Assembly: GCF_934372025.1 (NCBI RefSeq)
Contig: NZ_CAKROJ010000006.1
Coordinates: 25,848 to 89,847, forward strand
Length of the DNA stretch: 64,000 nt
Direction of reading: 5' to 3'
Source: an uncultured Blautia sp.
GTDB taxonomy: Bacteria > Bacillota > Clostridia > Lachnospirales > Lachnospiraceae
Shown: one piece after another, positions 43,803 through 53,688 of the stretch
Layout: each line of letters starts with the position of its first letter
How positions within the stretch are numbered: the first letter of the stretch is position 1
The notes under the pieces: generated by a model
Told to the model about the DNA's origin: nothing
Databases searched by the model: none
Seen by the model: only the letters and a program-made list of their open reading frames with translations
Program-made: the position numbers and the translations under genes

Positions 43803-44531
43803 ATGGATAACGAAAAGGCTGCAACAAATGTCAGACGCAGATCTGGTCAGACCACATCCGGACATTCAAGAAGTGCAGCAGCAAAAAGAAAAACACAAAC
43901 CAGGCGTAAGAATTCTGGAACCAGACGTAAAAAGTCAAAAGGTTCAGGCATAAACACAGTACTTGCCAGATTACCGAAACAGGCTCTGGCAGGTGCGGGT
44001 GCACTGATCGTTTTGATTATTATCATCGTTTTTGCGGCAAAAGGCTGTGGAGTCAGTCATAAGACTCCAGAAAGAGTTGTAAAAACTCTGATTGAAGCTT
44101 ATACGAGTGGAAACGAAAGTAAGGTTAAAAAATGTTATGGCGTTTCCAAAGCAGATGATTCTCTGCAGCAGGAAATGGATGCTACTGTAAAATATTTCAG
44201 TGCATTTGAGGCAGAGAAAACAGAAATCACGCAGTGTGATAAGATTTATCAGAATGGTAAAAATACCTATATCTATATCACATATAATCTGGTATTGAAA
44301 AATGGTCAGAAATATCCTTGTATTACTACTTATATGGTACAGAAAAAAGACAATGGTAAATATTATGTATTAACACCATCAGAAATCACTGATGATCTGA
44401 GCAAGCAGGCAGCAGAAAAATATGCAGAATTTATGAATACCAAGGTATATAAGGATTATACAACGGATTATGATAAGTTTATCAAGAAGAATCCTGGCTA
44501 TGAAGAGAAACTGGCTGCAAAATTAAAATAG
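43803..44531 (+). CDS. Membrane-anchored protein with a basic cytoplasmic head, unknown function
   Basis: 242 aa. Residues 1-50 are rich in Arg/Lys/Ser/Thr and probably cytoplasmic. A single membrane helix lies at about 62-79. The outer part (about 85-242) reads as an NTF2-like/DUF4878-type fold: TPERVVKTLIEAYTSGNESKVKKCY at its start and strands such as YIYITYNLVLKNGQKY. The gene begins 5 bases after gyrA, so it is probably co-transcribed with it. Function unknown; a cell-envelope role is inferred from topology only. Confidence 0.8.
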   Translation: MDNEKAATNVRRRSGQTTSGHSRSAAAKRKTQTRRKNSGTRRKKSKGSGINTVLARLPKQALAGAGALIVLIIIIVFAAKGCGVSHKTPERVVKTLIEAYTSGNESKVKKCYGVSKADDSLQQEMDATVKYFSAFEAEKTEITQCDKIYQNGKNTYIYITYNLVLKNGQKYPCITTYMVQKKDNGKYYVLTPSEITDDLSKQAAEKYAEFMNTKVYKDYTTDYDKFIKKNPGYEEKLAAKLK

Positions 44532-44558
44532 CAATCCTTGAAGGGGCGGTGAAGCAGA

Positions 44559-45278
44559 ATGAAAAGAATCATTATGATGGTACTGAAAAACATCCTGTTT
44601 GTTCCATGGGGATGGTTTATGCTGAATAAGTATGCCGCACATGTGGATGATTATACGGAGGGAGAGAGATATGCTCTTCTGAAGAAAATTGATCATCGTG
44701 CGAATACAGGTGGAAATATCACGGTTCAGTCATATGGTGTAGAGAATATTCCAGATGAAAACGGTTTTATATTTTATCCGAATCACCAGGGGCTGTATGA
44801 TGTTCTGGCGATTCTGGATGCGTGCCCGATTCCTTTTTCTGTGGTGGCAAAAAAGGAAGTGGGAAACGTGCCGTTCCTGAAACAGGTATTTGCCTGCATG
44901 AAAGCATATATGATGGACAGAGAGGATATCCGCCAGTCGATGCAGGTTATCCTTAATGTGACAAAAGAGGTCAAAAATGGCCGAAACTATCTGATCTTTG
45001 CAGAGGGAACCCGGAGTAAAAACGGAAATCATCCGCAGGAGTTTAAAGGCGGAAGCTTTAAGGCTGCAACAAAAGCCAGATGTCCAATTGTACCGGTTGC
45101 ACTGATTGATACTTACAAAGCTTTTGATACAGGCTCTGTAAAATCTCTTACTGTGCAGGTTCATTTTCTGGAACCAATGTATTATGAAGAATACAAAGAT
45201 ATGAAATCTACTGAAATTGCGGCAGAAGTAAAACGAAGAGTAGAGGAAACCATCCAGAAATTTGGTGGATGGGATTAA
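44559..45278 (+). CDS. plsC: 1-acyl-sn-glycerol-3-phosphate acyltransferase (PlsC family)
   Basis: 239 aa. It has the acyltransferase HX4D motif NHQGLYD (H76, D81), block III FAEGTRSKNG and block IV VPVALIDTYKAF. An N-terminal hydrophobic segment would contact the membrane. It acylates lysophosphatidic acid to phosphatidic acid in phospholipid synthesis. The gene follows the membrane protein gene by 27 bases and is followed by a terminator. Other PlsC paralogues may exist, so the symbol is by family. Confidence 0.88.
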   Translation: MKRIIMMVLKNILFVPWGWFMLNKYAAHVDDYTEGERYALLKKIDHRANTGGNITVQSYGVENIPDENGFIFYPNHQGLYDVLAILDACPIPFSVVAKKEVGNVPFLKQVFACMKAYMMDREDIRQSMQVILNVTKEVKNGRNYLIFAEGTRSKNGNHPQEFKGGSFKAATKARCPIVPVALIDTYKAFDTGSVKSLTVQVHFLEPMYYEEYKDMKSTEIAAEVKRRVEETIQKFGGWD

Positions 45279-45320
45279 CTGAATAAAGGAATATCTGTAA
45301 GATATTTAAGGTGTAATAAA

Positions 45321-45352
45321 GCCAGTCAGGGATAAAATCCTGGCTGGTTTTT
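45321..45352 (+). terminator. Intrinsic terminator after plsC
   Basis: GCCAGTCAGG pairs with CCTGGCTGG around GATAAAAT and TTTTTG follows. It closes the origin-proximal housekeeping block. Confidence 0.85.
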
Positions 45353-45390
45353 GTGTAATAGGAAATTACTCCGTAATGTTCCTATTACAC
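45353..45390. repeat. Palindromic repeat, copy 2
   Basis: A nearly perfect 38-base palindrome: the arm GTGTAATAGGAAATTAC and the arm GTAATGTTCCTATTACAC flank TCC, with one bulged base. It matches the copy at 560-593 in opposite orientation. It stands at the border between the housekeeping block and the carbohydrate locus. Confidence 0.75.
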
Positions 45391-45434
45391 AAAACCGCTG
45401 TCGTGAACGGGCATTTTATGAGCGCCAACTGTGT

Positions 45435-45464
45435 TTGACTTTCCACGGTGTGAGCCCGTATAGT
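45435..45464 (+). promoter_or_regulatory. Candidate promoter of the carbohydrate locus
   Basis: TTGACT (45435-45440), 18-base spacer, TATAGT (45459-45464). It lies within an inverted repeat (ACGGGC near 45407 and GCCCGT at 45454-45459) that could be an operator. Confidence 0.5.
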
Positions 45465-45550
45465 TAAAGTGTAAAGAATGTGTAAAGTATACAGGATTCG
45501 GACAGTCAGAAATGTATAAATTTATACTATATAAAAGATATGGAGGCAGA

Positions 45551-47521
45551 ATGGGAATGAGCAAAAGTTATTGGATCTGGTATCCGGGAGATTTTGAATT
45601 ATATCATGGGATGAAGCAGAACTTCAGCCGTGTGGAGAGAGGTTATGGGTGGCCGGCTTTCTGGAAGAGTGAAGGATTCCGTAATCGAGTAGCTTTTCGC
45701 AGGACTTATCATCTGGAAGCGGAGACTTCTTTTACGGTGTACTCCAATGCGATCGGTCATGTGCTGGCAGGAGAAAAGAAATATCCGTTTGGGAAGAAGA
45801 TCACCTGTGGTCCTGGCGAGGTATCGATTGCAGTCCACGTAGGCTGTATCGAGGCGTTTCCATGTATTTATATAGAAGGAGATGTGATCTGTTCGGACAA
45901 GGGATGGATGACAGAGGATTATGACCAGGAACCTGTTCCGGCAGGACGGAGCAAATATTTTACCAGAGCGGAGCAGAATCCGACGGTCTGGGAATACAGC
46001 GAAAAAGTATATGAACCAGTCAGTGTTACAGAATACAATGGCGGAACGCTCTATGAATTTGAGACAGAGCTGAATGCGGTTCTGGAGACAGAGTTTGTCA
46101 ACGGATACCAGCCGGTGCAGATCTGTTGTGGAGAATCCCTGGAAGAGGCCATTGATCCTGTAAACTGTTATTACAGCTGGCAGCCGGATGAGAAAACTGG
46201 CAAATGTCCGTGCTGTGCAGTTCATTTTGCATATATACCGGAGTGCGTTCCGGGCGAAGTTATTCTCAAAGCCCGTCACCAGTATGTGGATATCCCGGTA
46301 AGAGCAGAGTTCCACTGTGGAGAAGAACGCCTGAATCAGATCTGGGCTGTGGCAGAGCATACCTTCCGTCTCTGCAGCGGTATCTTTTTTATTGATGGTG
46401 TAAAGCGTGACAAGTGGATCTGGTCCGGTGATGCCTATCAGAGCTTTTTTGTAAACCGTTATCTGATGGCGGATGCGGATATCGACCAGAGAACAATTCT
46501 GGCGCTTCGTGGAAATGATCCGATGACAAGACACATTAATACGATCGTAGATTATTCTCTTTTGTGGCTGCTCGGTGTGGATTACCATAACGAAGGCTAT
46601 GGAGACCGTGAGTTTTTGGAACTGGTCTATCCAAAGATGGTTTCACTCATGGAATTCTGTGGCGGCCGTCGTGATGAAAATGGGTTCCTGATAGGAAAAG
46701 AAAAGGACTGGGTTTATATCGACTGGGCGGATATGGATAAGGATGGCCCGCTCTGTGCGGAGCAGATGCTGTATGCGGCATGCTTTGCTGCGATGGCAAG
46801 GATCAGTGAGCAGCTTGGAAAAGATGGAAGCAGCTACAGATGTGAGTATGAAAATCTGACTGCTGCCATCGAGAAGTTTTTTTGGGATGAAGAAAAAGGA
46901 GCCTACATTGATTCCTTCACATCTGGTCGACGCAATGTGACAAGACATGCGAATATTTTTGCAGTTTTATTCTCCATCGCAGATGCGGCAAAGCAGGAGA
47001 AGATTCTTGCAAACGTACTCGAAAATGATGCGATCCCGGCGATCACTACACCGTATTTTAACTTCTTTGAACTGGATGTGCTGTGCCAGATGGGCAGGCT
47101 GGATGTGGTTTTAGATAAGCTTCGTTCTTACTGGGGCGGCATGCTCGACCTTGGGGCAGTTACTTTCTGGGAGGAATATGATCCATCTGTTCCAAAGGAA
47201 GAACAGTACGATATGTATGGAGATCATTTTGGAAAGAGTCTCTGCCATGCGTGGGCAGCAAGCCCGATCTATTTCCTGGCAAGATATTTTGTGGGACTGG
47301 ATCTTGTCAACAAAGAAGGCGAGGCCTATGTGCTGAGACCGCAGCTTCAGTATTTTTCAGAACTGGACTGCACTCTGCCGGTGGGCGACCACGGAACAGT
47401 CCGTCTGGTATGGGATGGAGAATATCTTGAGGTTACTGCGGATGCAGATGGCGGAATTCTGGAGCTTGGCGAAGAAAGAATTTCTCTGGTAAGAGGAGAA
47501 GTAAGAAGGGTAAAGATTTGA
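45551..47521 (+). CDS. GH78-like (alpha-L-rhamnosidase family) protein
   Basis: 656 aa from the ATG at 45551, just after GGAGG; another ATG two codons on is possible. Beta-sandwich N-terminal domains (about 1-245) are followed by an (alpha/alpha)6 barrel, with DGVKRDKWIWSGDAYQSFF holding the acidic residues where GH78 has its catalytic region, and a short beta-sheet C-terminal domain. Without a signal peptide it should be cytoplasmic. GH78 enzymes cut terminal rhamnose from plant glycans. The identification is from overall pattern, so activity on another sugar is possible. GH2 follows one base later. Confidence 0.83.
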   Translation: MGMSKSYWIWYPGDFELYHGMKQNFSRVERGYGWPAFWKSEGFRNRVAFRRTYHLEAETSFTVYSNAIGHVLAGEKKYPFGKKITCGPGEVSIAVHVGCIEAFPCIYIEGDVICSDKGWMTEDYDQEPVPAGRSKYFTRAEQNPTVWEYSEKVYEPVSVTEYNGGTLYEFETELNAVLETEFVNGYQPVQICCGESLEEAIDPVNCYYSWQPDEKTGKCPCCAVHFAYIPECVPGEVILKARHQYVDIPVRAEFHCGEERLNQIWAVAEHTFRLCSGIFFIDGVKRDKWIWSGDAYQSFFVNRYLMADADIDQRTILALRGNDPMTRHINTIVDYSLLWLLGVDYHNEGYGDREFLELVYPKMVSLMEFCGGRRDENGFLIGKEKDWVYIDWADMDKDGPLCAEQMLYAACFAAMARISEQLGKDGSSYRCEYENLTAAIEKFFWDEEKGAYIDSFTSGRRNVTRHANIFAVLFSIADAAKQEKILANVLENDAIPAITTPYFNFFELDVLCQMGRLDVVLDKLRSYWGGMLDLGAVTFWEEYDPSVPKEEQYDMYGDHFGKSLCHAWAASPIYFLARYFVGLDLVNKEGEAYVLRPQLQYFSELDCTLPVGDHGTVRLVWDGEYLEVTADADGGILELGEERISLVRGEVRRVKI

Positions 47522-47522
47522 G

Positions 47523-49913
47523 ATGAAGAAGATAGATTTTAATAAAAACTGGACCTGCAGATGCCTCACCAGAGAGGAAGAGGCTTATGAAGTGACTCTT
47601 CCGCACGATGCGATGCGGAGCGAACCGCGTACAGAGGAAAGTATGAGTGAGGGAAACTCCGGTTGGTATCTGGGTGGCGATTATGAATATACAAAGCGTG
47701 TTTTTGTGCCGTCAGAATACAGCGGCAAAAAAGTGTTCATTGAGTTTGAGAGTGTTTATCACAATGCAGAAGTTTATATAAATGGAAAGAAAGCGGCGTA
47801 CAGACCATATGGTTATACGAACTTTTATGTGGATACAGAAGGACTGTTAAAATACGAAGCGCAGAACGAGATTCGTGTGATCGCAAGGAATTCTGATCAG
47901 CCAAACAGCCGCTGGTATTCCGGCACGGGAATCTATCGTCCGGTCTGGCTTTGGACCGGAGCAGAAAAATATATCCCGGTCAATGGAATCAAGATCCGTA
48001 CCGTGAGCTATGCACCGGCCGTGATCGAAGTGGAGATCCAGACCTCCTGTGCAGGTGAAGTGAAAGTAGAAATCCTCGATGGAGAAAAAGTTGTTCTCAC
48101 AAAAGAGGTGGAAAATAAAGGACATGCGTCGGTTTTTCACATGGAGATCCCGGATGCAAAACTCTGGGACTGTGCATATCCGAATCTTTATACATTGCGC
48201 GCAACGTTTGGTGAGGATATAGTAGAAGAGAACTTTGGTATCCGTCTTCTGGAATGGAATCCTCAAAACGGACTGACGATCAATGGCAGAAGAGAGATCC
48301 TCCGTGGTGCCTGTGTGCATCATGACAATGGTGTGCTTGGTGCCTGCACTTATCCGGAGGCAGAAGAGCGTAGAGTCCGCATCCTTAAGGAGAATGGATA
48401 CAATGCAATTCGTTCTTCGCATTATCCGTGTTCAAAGGATATGCTGGATGCCTGTGACCGGCTCGGAATGCTGGTGATGGATGAGTATGTGGATGTCTGG
48501 TATATCCACAAGACAAAATATGACTATGTAGATTATCTGGAAAAATGGTGGCAGCAGGATCTAAAGGATATGGTCGAAAAGGATTACAACCATCCGTCTG
48601 TCATTATGTATTCCACTGGAAATGAAGTGGCAGAGACTGCTCAGAAAAAAGGAATCGAGCTTACCGGCAAGATGACTGCGCATCTTCATGAGCTGGATCC
48701 GTACAGACCGGTAACCTGCGGGATCAACATTTTCTTTAACTTTTTAAGCTCTATGGGAATGGGTGTTTACAGTGACGAAAAAGCCGAGAAGAGCGCACAG
48801 GCCGCAGAGCAGGAAGCAAAGAAACCGGAAAAAGAAAAGAAGAAACCGGTCGGAAGTGAATTCTATAATACACTTGCCTGTCTGGTGGGTGATTATTTTA
48901 TGAAGATCGGTGCAACCTTGCCGCCGTGTGACTGGAAGACAAAAGATGCTTTTGCAAACATGGATATAGCGGGTTACAATTATGGCCTTTTCCGCTATAA
49001 ACATGATCTGAAAAAATATCCTGAGAGACTGATCCTTGGAACAGAGACATTCTGCAAGGATGCGTACAGCTTCTGGGAGATCGCAAAGAAGAACAAACGA
49101 ATCCTTGGAGATTTTGTCTGGTCCGGCTGGGAGTATATCGGAGAAACTGGTGATGGTGCGGCAGAATATGAAGATTATAAGGGAAAAATGCCGCACACCA
49201 GAATGACCGGCAACAACGGAAGAATCGACCTTCTTGGAAAACCGCGTGCAGAGGCGGCTTACACAAGAGTTGCGTTTGAAAGAGAAACAGGTCCGTTTAT
49301 TGCAGTAAAGCCAGTTTATCAGAAGGAAAATCTGCAGCTGACAGGCTGGGCGCTGACAAAGGCTCTGGAGAGCTGGTCCTGGCGGGGCTGTGCCGGCGAG
49401 AAAGCTGAGGTTGAAGTCTTTGCAAGGGCAGCAGAAGTGGAGCTTCTTGTAAACGGCAAAAAGGTAGCTCGGGGAAAAGTGAAGAAATGCAGAAGTAAAT
49501 TTCACATCCCGTACGAGGACGGTGAGATCACAGCTATTTCTTATGATGAGAATGGCCACGAGATCAACCGCCAGACACTGGTGACAGCAGGTGCAGAGAC
49601 AACGCTTCATATCAAACCGGAGCAGGAGAGTGTGGAAGCAGGCAGATTGTTGTTTGTTCCACTCCAGTACGGTGACGTGAACGGAACCTGGAAACCGATG
49701 GAAAAGCATCACCTTAAGGTGACGGTAGAGAATGGAATTCTTGAAGGCCTTGGCAGTGCCTGCTCTTATGTAGAAGGAAACTATGCGCAGGATACCGTGG
49801 ATACTTATTATGGTGAGGCGATGGCAGTGGTACGTGCCGGAAATAGTGAAACTGTAAAAATCATCGTCAGTGACGAAACCAATACATATTCCTGTGAAAT
49901 TCCAGTAAAGTGA
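47523..49913 (+). CDS. Glycoside hydrolase family 2 protein (beta-galactosidase/glucuronidase type)
   Basis: 796 aa. A sugar-binding jelly roll (1-about 160), an Ig-like domain (165-255) and a TIM barrel (about 262-600) are followed by DUF4982-like and Ig-like domains. The acid/base is E368 in STGNEVAE and the nucleophile E508 in LGTETF. A lysine/glutamate-rich insert (about 418-446) interrupts the barrel and is unusual. No signal peptide, so it acts in the cytoplasm. Enzymes of this layout include exo-beta-galactosidases and glucuronidases; the sugar is not decided. It is in one operon with the GH78-like gene. Confidence 0.9.
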   Translation: MKKIDFNKNWTCRCLTREEEAYEVTLPHDAMRSEPRTEESMSEGNSGWYLGGDYEYTKRVFVPSEYSGKKVFIEFESVYHNAEVYINGKKAAYRPYGYTNFYVDTEGLLKYEAQNEIRVIARNSDQPNSRWYSGTGIYRPVWLWTGAEKYIPVNGIKIRTVSYAPAVIEVEIQTSCAGEVKVEILDGEKVVLTKEVENKGHASVFHMEIPDAKLWDCAYPNLYTLRATFGEDIVEENFGIRLLEWNPQNGLTINGRREILRGACVHHDNGVLGACTYPEAEERRVRILKENGYNAIRSSHYPCSKDMLDACDRLGMLVMDEYVDVWYIHKTKYDYVDYLEKWWQQDLKDMVEKDYNHPSVIMYSTGNEVAETAQKKGIELTGKMTAHLHELDPYRPVTCGINIFFNFLSSMGMGVYSDEKAEKSAQAAEQEAKKPEKEKKKPVGSEFYNTLACLVGDYFMKIGATLPPCDWKTKDAFANMDIAGYNYGLFRYKHDLKKYPERLILGTETFCKDAYSFWEIAKKNKRILGDFVWSGWEYIGETGDGAAEYEDYKGKMPHTRMTGNNGRIDLLGKPRAEAAYTRVAFERETGPFIAVKPVYQKENLQLTGWALTKALESWSWRGCAGEKAEVEVFARAAEVELLVNGKKVARGKVKKCRSKFHIPYEDGEITAISYDENGHEINRQTLVTAGAETTLHIKPEQESVEAGRLLFVPLQYGDVNGTWKPMEKHHLKVTVENGILEGLGSACSYVEGNYAQDTVDTYYGEAMAVVRAGNSETVKIIVSDETNTYSCEIPVK

Positions 49914-50021
49914 TCCACTATGAGTAATAATAGACAAAAAAATATATAGGAAATATGCACAAAAACAAATATATACATTTGTGCAAGATTACTCGAAATA
50001 ATTTTGTTGTGAAAAATTAAT

Positions 50022-50085
50022 AAAAAAGCGTTCCCATTTACGGCTAAAAAAGTGCAGTCTGCGAGGAAAATGGAAGCGCTTTTTT
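50022..50085 (+). terminator. Inverted repeat with cre-like half after the GH2 gene
   Basis: AAAAAAGCGTTCCCATTT (50022-50039) pairs with AAAATGGAAGCGCTTTTTT (50067-50085), with small bulges, and ends in T residues, as a terminator does. The right arm (TGGAAGCGCTTTTT) also resembles a CcpA cre box, so it may be an operator for the GH3 gene as well. Confidence 0.55.
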
Positions 50086-50172
50086 AAAATGTGTTAAATT
50101 TAGTTCATGAAAATTATGGATGCACTTAAACGTGCTTTTTCCATATTTGAGGGAAAGAAAGGAGACAAAATA

Positions 50173-53100
50173 ATGAGCGGAAAGAGAAATCTCTGGCGTG
50201 GTCTGACTACTCTTACAGCATCTCTGCTGACCATATCTGTTGCAGCAGGACCGATCGTAGACAGCTATCGTACAGACATCGACAAGTTTCTTGGAACCAA
50301 GAGCAGCGCGATGGTAACGGACAGTACAGACGAGGATCTGTACACATTCAAATCTGATTATTCCAGCACAACAGAACTTCTGGATTCTATCGAGGATCTT
50401 GGAGAGCGTATGAGTGAGGAAGGAACGGTTCTTTTAAAGAATGAGAACAATGCACTTCCTTTATCAAAGGATGAGACACAGAAACTGTCCCTTCTTGGAT
50501 TCTCAAGCTATTATCCGATCCAGGGTGGTGACATGGGAAGTTCCTTAAGTGAAAACGAGGGAACAGATGCAGACACTGTAGATTTTGTTGAAGCACTGGA
50601 AGCAAAAGGCTTTGGTATCAATGAGAATCTTCAGAAGCTCTACAAGAGCCTTGAGTCTGATTTTAAGACTGAGGTTAACATGTGGGGAAATATCGTGGAA
50701 TATTACCACATCACAGCTCCGGCAACAGACGGCGTATTTGCAAGCAAAGAGCCTTCTCAGGAAAAAATGAACAGCACAGATGACAAGTGGAAGGATTCCA
50801 TGGACGACTACAATGTTATGCTTGTAACAATCGGACGTTCTTCTACTGAGAACGGAACTTATCTTCCGGGTGTGGATGGCGTAGATGCATCTCAGGATCT
50901 GAACCAGACTGACCCGCTTGGTTTAAGTGATGATGAGCGTGACCTGATCAACGCTGCTGTTGAAGCAAAAGAAAACAACGGCGGTAAAGTCATTGTTATG
51001 CTGAACAATGCAAATGCAATGGAAATCGACGAGATTAAAAACAATGACGGCGTAGATGCAATCATGGAAATCGGTCTTCCGGGGGCTTATGGCTTCTATG
51101 GTGTGGCTGATGTTCTCTCCGGAGAAGCAAACCCGTCCGGTCATCTGACAGATACTTATGCGGTGACAAATGCAAATTCACCGGCAGCACAGAACTTTGG
51201 AAACTATGCATGGACAAATGCAGATCCTTCTGTAAACATCAACGCAGAAGAGGTTGAGGCAGAAAGCATTTATGCAGGTTACAAATATTATGAAACCAGA
51301 TATGCAGATACAGTACTTGGTCAGGGAAATGCAGATGCAACTGTAGGAAGTTCTACAGGCAGTGCATGGAACTATGACAGCGAAGTTTCTTATCCATTTG
51401 GATATGGTCTTTCCTATACAACATTTGAGCAGACTCTTAAGAGTGTAGATGTGGATCTGGAAAACAGAACCGTAACTGCCGAAGTAGAGGTTAAGAACAC
51501 TGGTGATGTTGCAGGTAAAGATGTTGTACAGCTTTATACTTCTGTTCCTTATACAGAATATGATATTGAGAACAAAGTAGAAAAATCCGCGGTACAGCTT
51601 CTTGATTACGAAAAAACAGATGTGATCGAGCCAGGTGAGAGCCAGAATGTAACGATCACTGCAGACGCACAGGATATGGCAAGCTGGGACAGCACCTGCA
51701 GCAATGAGGCAGGAACAACCGGTAACTGGATCCTGGACAACGGAACTTATTATTTCACAGTTGGCAATGGTGCACACGAGGCTGTAAACAACGTACTCGC
51801 TGCACAGAACCAGGATGTTGAAGGAAACAAAGCTAATGTTCAGACATGGGAGCTTGGAGATTTTGATTCTTCTTCCTTTGCTGTGACATTAAATGGAACG
51901 CCGGTAGAAAACCAGCTGCAGGATGCAGATCTTAACAACTGGATGGTAGACACAGTTACTTATCTCAGCAGAAATGACTGGGAAGGAACCTGGCCGGAAA
52001 CATACAAAGATCTGACAGCTACAGATGAGATGATCAGTGTTATGGCTGATGACTACAGTGATATTGAAGCAAACGGAGATCCTTCTTCTGTGACCTTTGG
52101 TGCAGATAACGGAATGACTCTGGCAAACCTGAAGGGTGTAGACGACATTACAGATGAGAGATGGAATGATCTGATGGATCAGCTCACTCTGGAAGAAGGC
52201 CTGATCCGTACAGGACTTGGCGGAACCAGTACAAAGGTTATCGAATCCATTACTTCTCCGGAAGCAATTCAGAACGACGGACCGAACGGATTTAACTCTT
52301 ATCCTCTGGGACAGTATGCAAACTCTGATGCTTCCACAGGTGATCCTTGTGTGATCTCTGAGGATGATCCGAACCGTAACTATAAGATGGGTGTTATGGC
52401 AGTAGAAACTGTGATCGGCCAGACATTCAGCAAACAGCTGGCAGCAGAATGGGGGAAAGCAATCGGAAACTATTCTCTGTGGGCAAACACAACAATCTGG
52501 TGGGGCGTTGGAACAAATCTTCATCGTACACCATACAATGCACGTAACCATGAATACTTCTCTGAAGATGCTGTTCTGACAGCCGGACAGGGTGCTGCGA
52601 TCATCAAGACAGGCCAGGAATACGGAGCACTTATTGCACCGAAGCATCTGGCATTCAATGACACTGAGATCAACCGTACAGGTATTGCCGAATTTATGAC
52701 CGAGCAGGCAGCCCGTGAAAACGAACTTCGTGGAACACAGGCATGTATCGAGGATGCAAATGCTCTTGCTGTAATGACTACATATAACCGTGTTGGCTGT
52801 GTGACAAGTAACGCACATACCGGACTTCTTCTGAACATCCTTCGCAAAGAGTGGGGATTCAAGGGCCTGATGTCTGAGGACTTTATCCAGGATCCTGCAT
52901 ATACAAAGATCCGCATGGCTGTACACAATGGTGTGACAATGACCTGTAACACAGGGGACAACACAATGGAAGCTGTTATGGAAAAATGGCCATACTGGAG
53001 TGTGGAAAACGCAAGCCAGAGTGAGGAACTTCTGAGAGATCTGAAACAGGCAATGCTTTATCAGAACTACGCACTTGCAAACTCAAATGCAATGGATGGC

Positions 53101-53238
53101 ATGTCAACTACCACACATATTGAGAAACTGAACACATGGTATGACAACCTGATCACAGGTCTTCGTGTTGGATTTGGTGTACTGACTGTACTCTGTGCAG
53201 CAATGTATCTGCTTGGACTAAAAAAGAAAGAGCAGTAA
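50173..53238 (+). CDS. Membrane-anchored GH3 glycosidase with permuted domain order
   Basis: 1021 aa from the ATG at 50173 (AAGGAG 8 bases before); a frame from 50107 lacks a binding site. A hydrophobic N-terminal segment (about 8-28) is followed by the GH3 C-terminal (alpha/beta) domain first (GTVLLKNENNALPLS...), then a fibronectin-III-like domain (FGYGLSYTTFE, VEVKNTGDVAGKDVVQLY), and only then the GH3 TIM-barrel. The latter holds LIAPKHLAFND and GFKGLMSEDF, with the presumed nucleophile D903. A last helix (LRVGFGVLTVLCAAMYLLGL) ends KKKEQ. So the barrel is outside and anchored. Permuted GH3 enzymes are known in ruminococci. Substrate unknown. Confidence 0.87.
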   Translation: MSGKRNLWRGLTTLTASLLTISVAAGPIVDSYRTDIDKFLGTKSSAMVTDSTDEDLYTFKSDYSSTTELLDSIEDLGERMSEEGTVLLKNENNALPLSKDETQKLSLLGFSSYYPIQGGDMGSSLSENEGTDADTVDFVEALEAKGFGINENLQKLYKSLESDFKTEVNMWGNIVEYYHITAPATDGVFASKEPSQEKMNSTDDKWKDSMDDYNVMLVTIGRSSTENGTYLPGVDGVDASQDLNQTDPLGLSDDERDLINAAVEAKENNGGKVIVMLNNANAMEIDEIKNNDGVDAIMEIGLPGAYGFYGVADVLSGEANPSGHLTDTYAVTNANSPAAQNFGNYAWTNADPSVNINAEEVEAESIYAGYKYYETRYADTVLGQGNADATVGSSTGSAWNYDSEVSYPFGYGLSYTTFEQTLKSVDVDLENRTVTAEVEVKNTGDVAGKDVVQLYTSVPYTEYDIENKVEKSAVQLLDYEKTDVIEPGESQNVTITADAQDMASWDSTCSNEAGTTGNWILDNGTYYFTVGNGAHEAVNNVLAAQNQDVEGNKANVQTWELGDFDSSSFAVTLNGTPVENQLQDADLNNWMVDTVTYLSRNDWEGTWPETYKDLTATDEMISVMADDYSDIEANGDPSSVTFGADNGMTLANLKGVDDITDERWNDLMDQLTLEEGLIRTGLGGTSTKVIESITSPEAIQNDGPNGFNSYPLGQYANSDASTGDPCVISEDDPNRNYKMGVMAVETVIGQTFSKQLAAEWGKAIGNYSLWANTTIWWGVGTNLHRTPYNARNHEYFSEDAVLTAGQGAAIIKTGQEYGALIAPKHLAFNDTEINRTGIAEFMTEQAARENELRGTQACIEDANALAVMTTYNRVGCVTSNAHTGLLLNILRKEWGFKGLMSEDFIQDPAYTKIRMAVHNGVTMTCNTGDNTMEAVMEKWPYWSVENASQSEELLRDLKQAMLYQNYALANSNAMDGMSTTTHIEKLNTWYDNLITGLRVGFGVLTVLCAAMYLLGLKKKEQ

Positions 53239-53249
53239 GGAGGTAAACT

Positions 53250-53684
53250 ATGGCTGAAAAGAAAAAAATGGGTGCAGGCCTGGTCTTAAGTGTGATAACT
53301 GTTCTTGTAACGGTTGCAGGACTGGTTCTGTATGTGATGAACTGCAAAACAAATTATTTTGCAAAAACAACTGGTATTGATAATAAGATCGCAGCCTGCC
53401 TGGCTGTGGCTGCAATTCTTGAGATTGTTATGATCGCAGCTTCTGTAAAAGCAGGAGCAAAACCGGTTCTGGATATTATTCCAATAGCCTGCGGCGTGCT
53501 GACAGCGTATTCTCTGATCTCCTTTATCGGAAGCAGAATTGCTGCGATTGGATCAATTATGACTTTTGAAAACAACGCGCAGAATATGGCGGATTTAAAA
53601 GGTGCAATCCTGGGAATGATCGTATGTGCGGTCGCTCTGATCTGCACGATCATCTCCTCCTTTTTCAAAGTAGTAAAGGATTGA
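53250..53684 (+). CDS. Small four-helix membrane protein, partner of GH3
   Basis: 144 aa with about four hydrophobic helices (about 9-29, 44-64, 74-95, 120-140). No known domain is visible. It starts 11 bases after the GH3 stop codon and ends 4 bases before the symporter gene, so all three share one message. It may help anchor or assemble GH3, but that is inference from position. Confidence 0.75.
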   Translation: MAEKKKMGAGLVLSVITVLVTVAGLVLYVMNCKTNYFAKTTGIDNKIAACLAVAAILEIVMIAASVKAGAKPVLDIIPIACGVLTAYSLISFIGSRIAAIGSIMTFENNAQNMADLKGAILGMIVCAVALICTIISSFFKVVKD

Positions 53685-53688
53685 TTTT

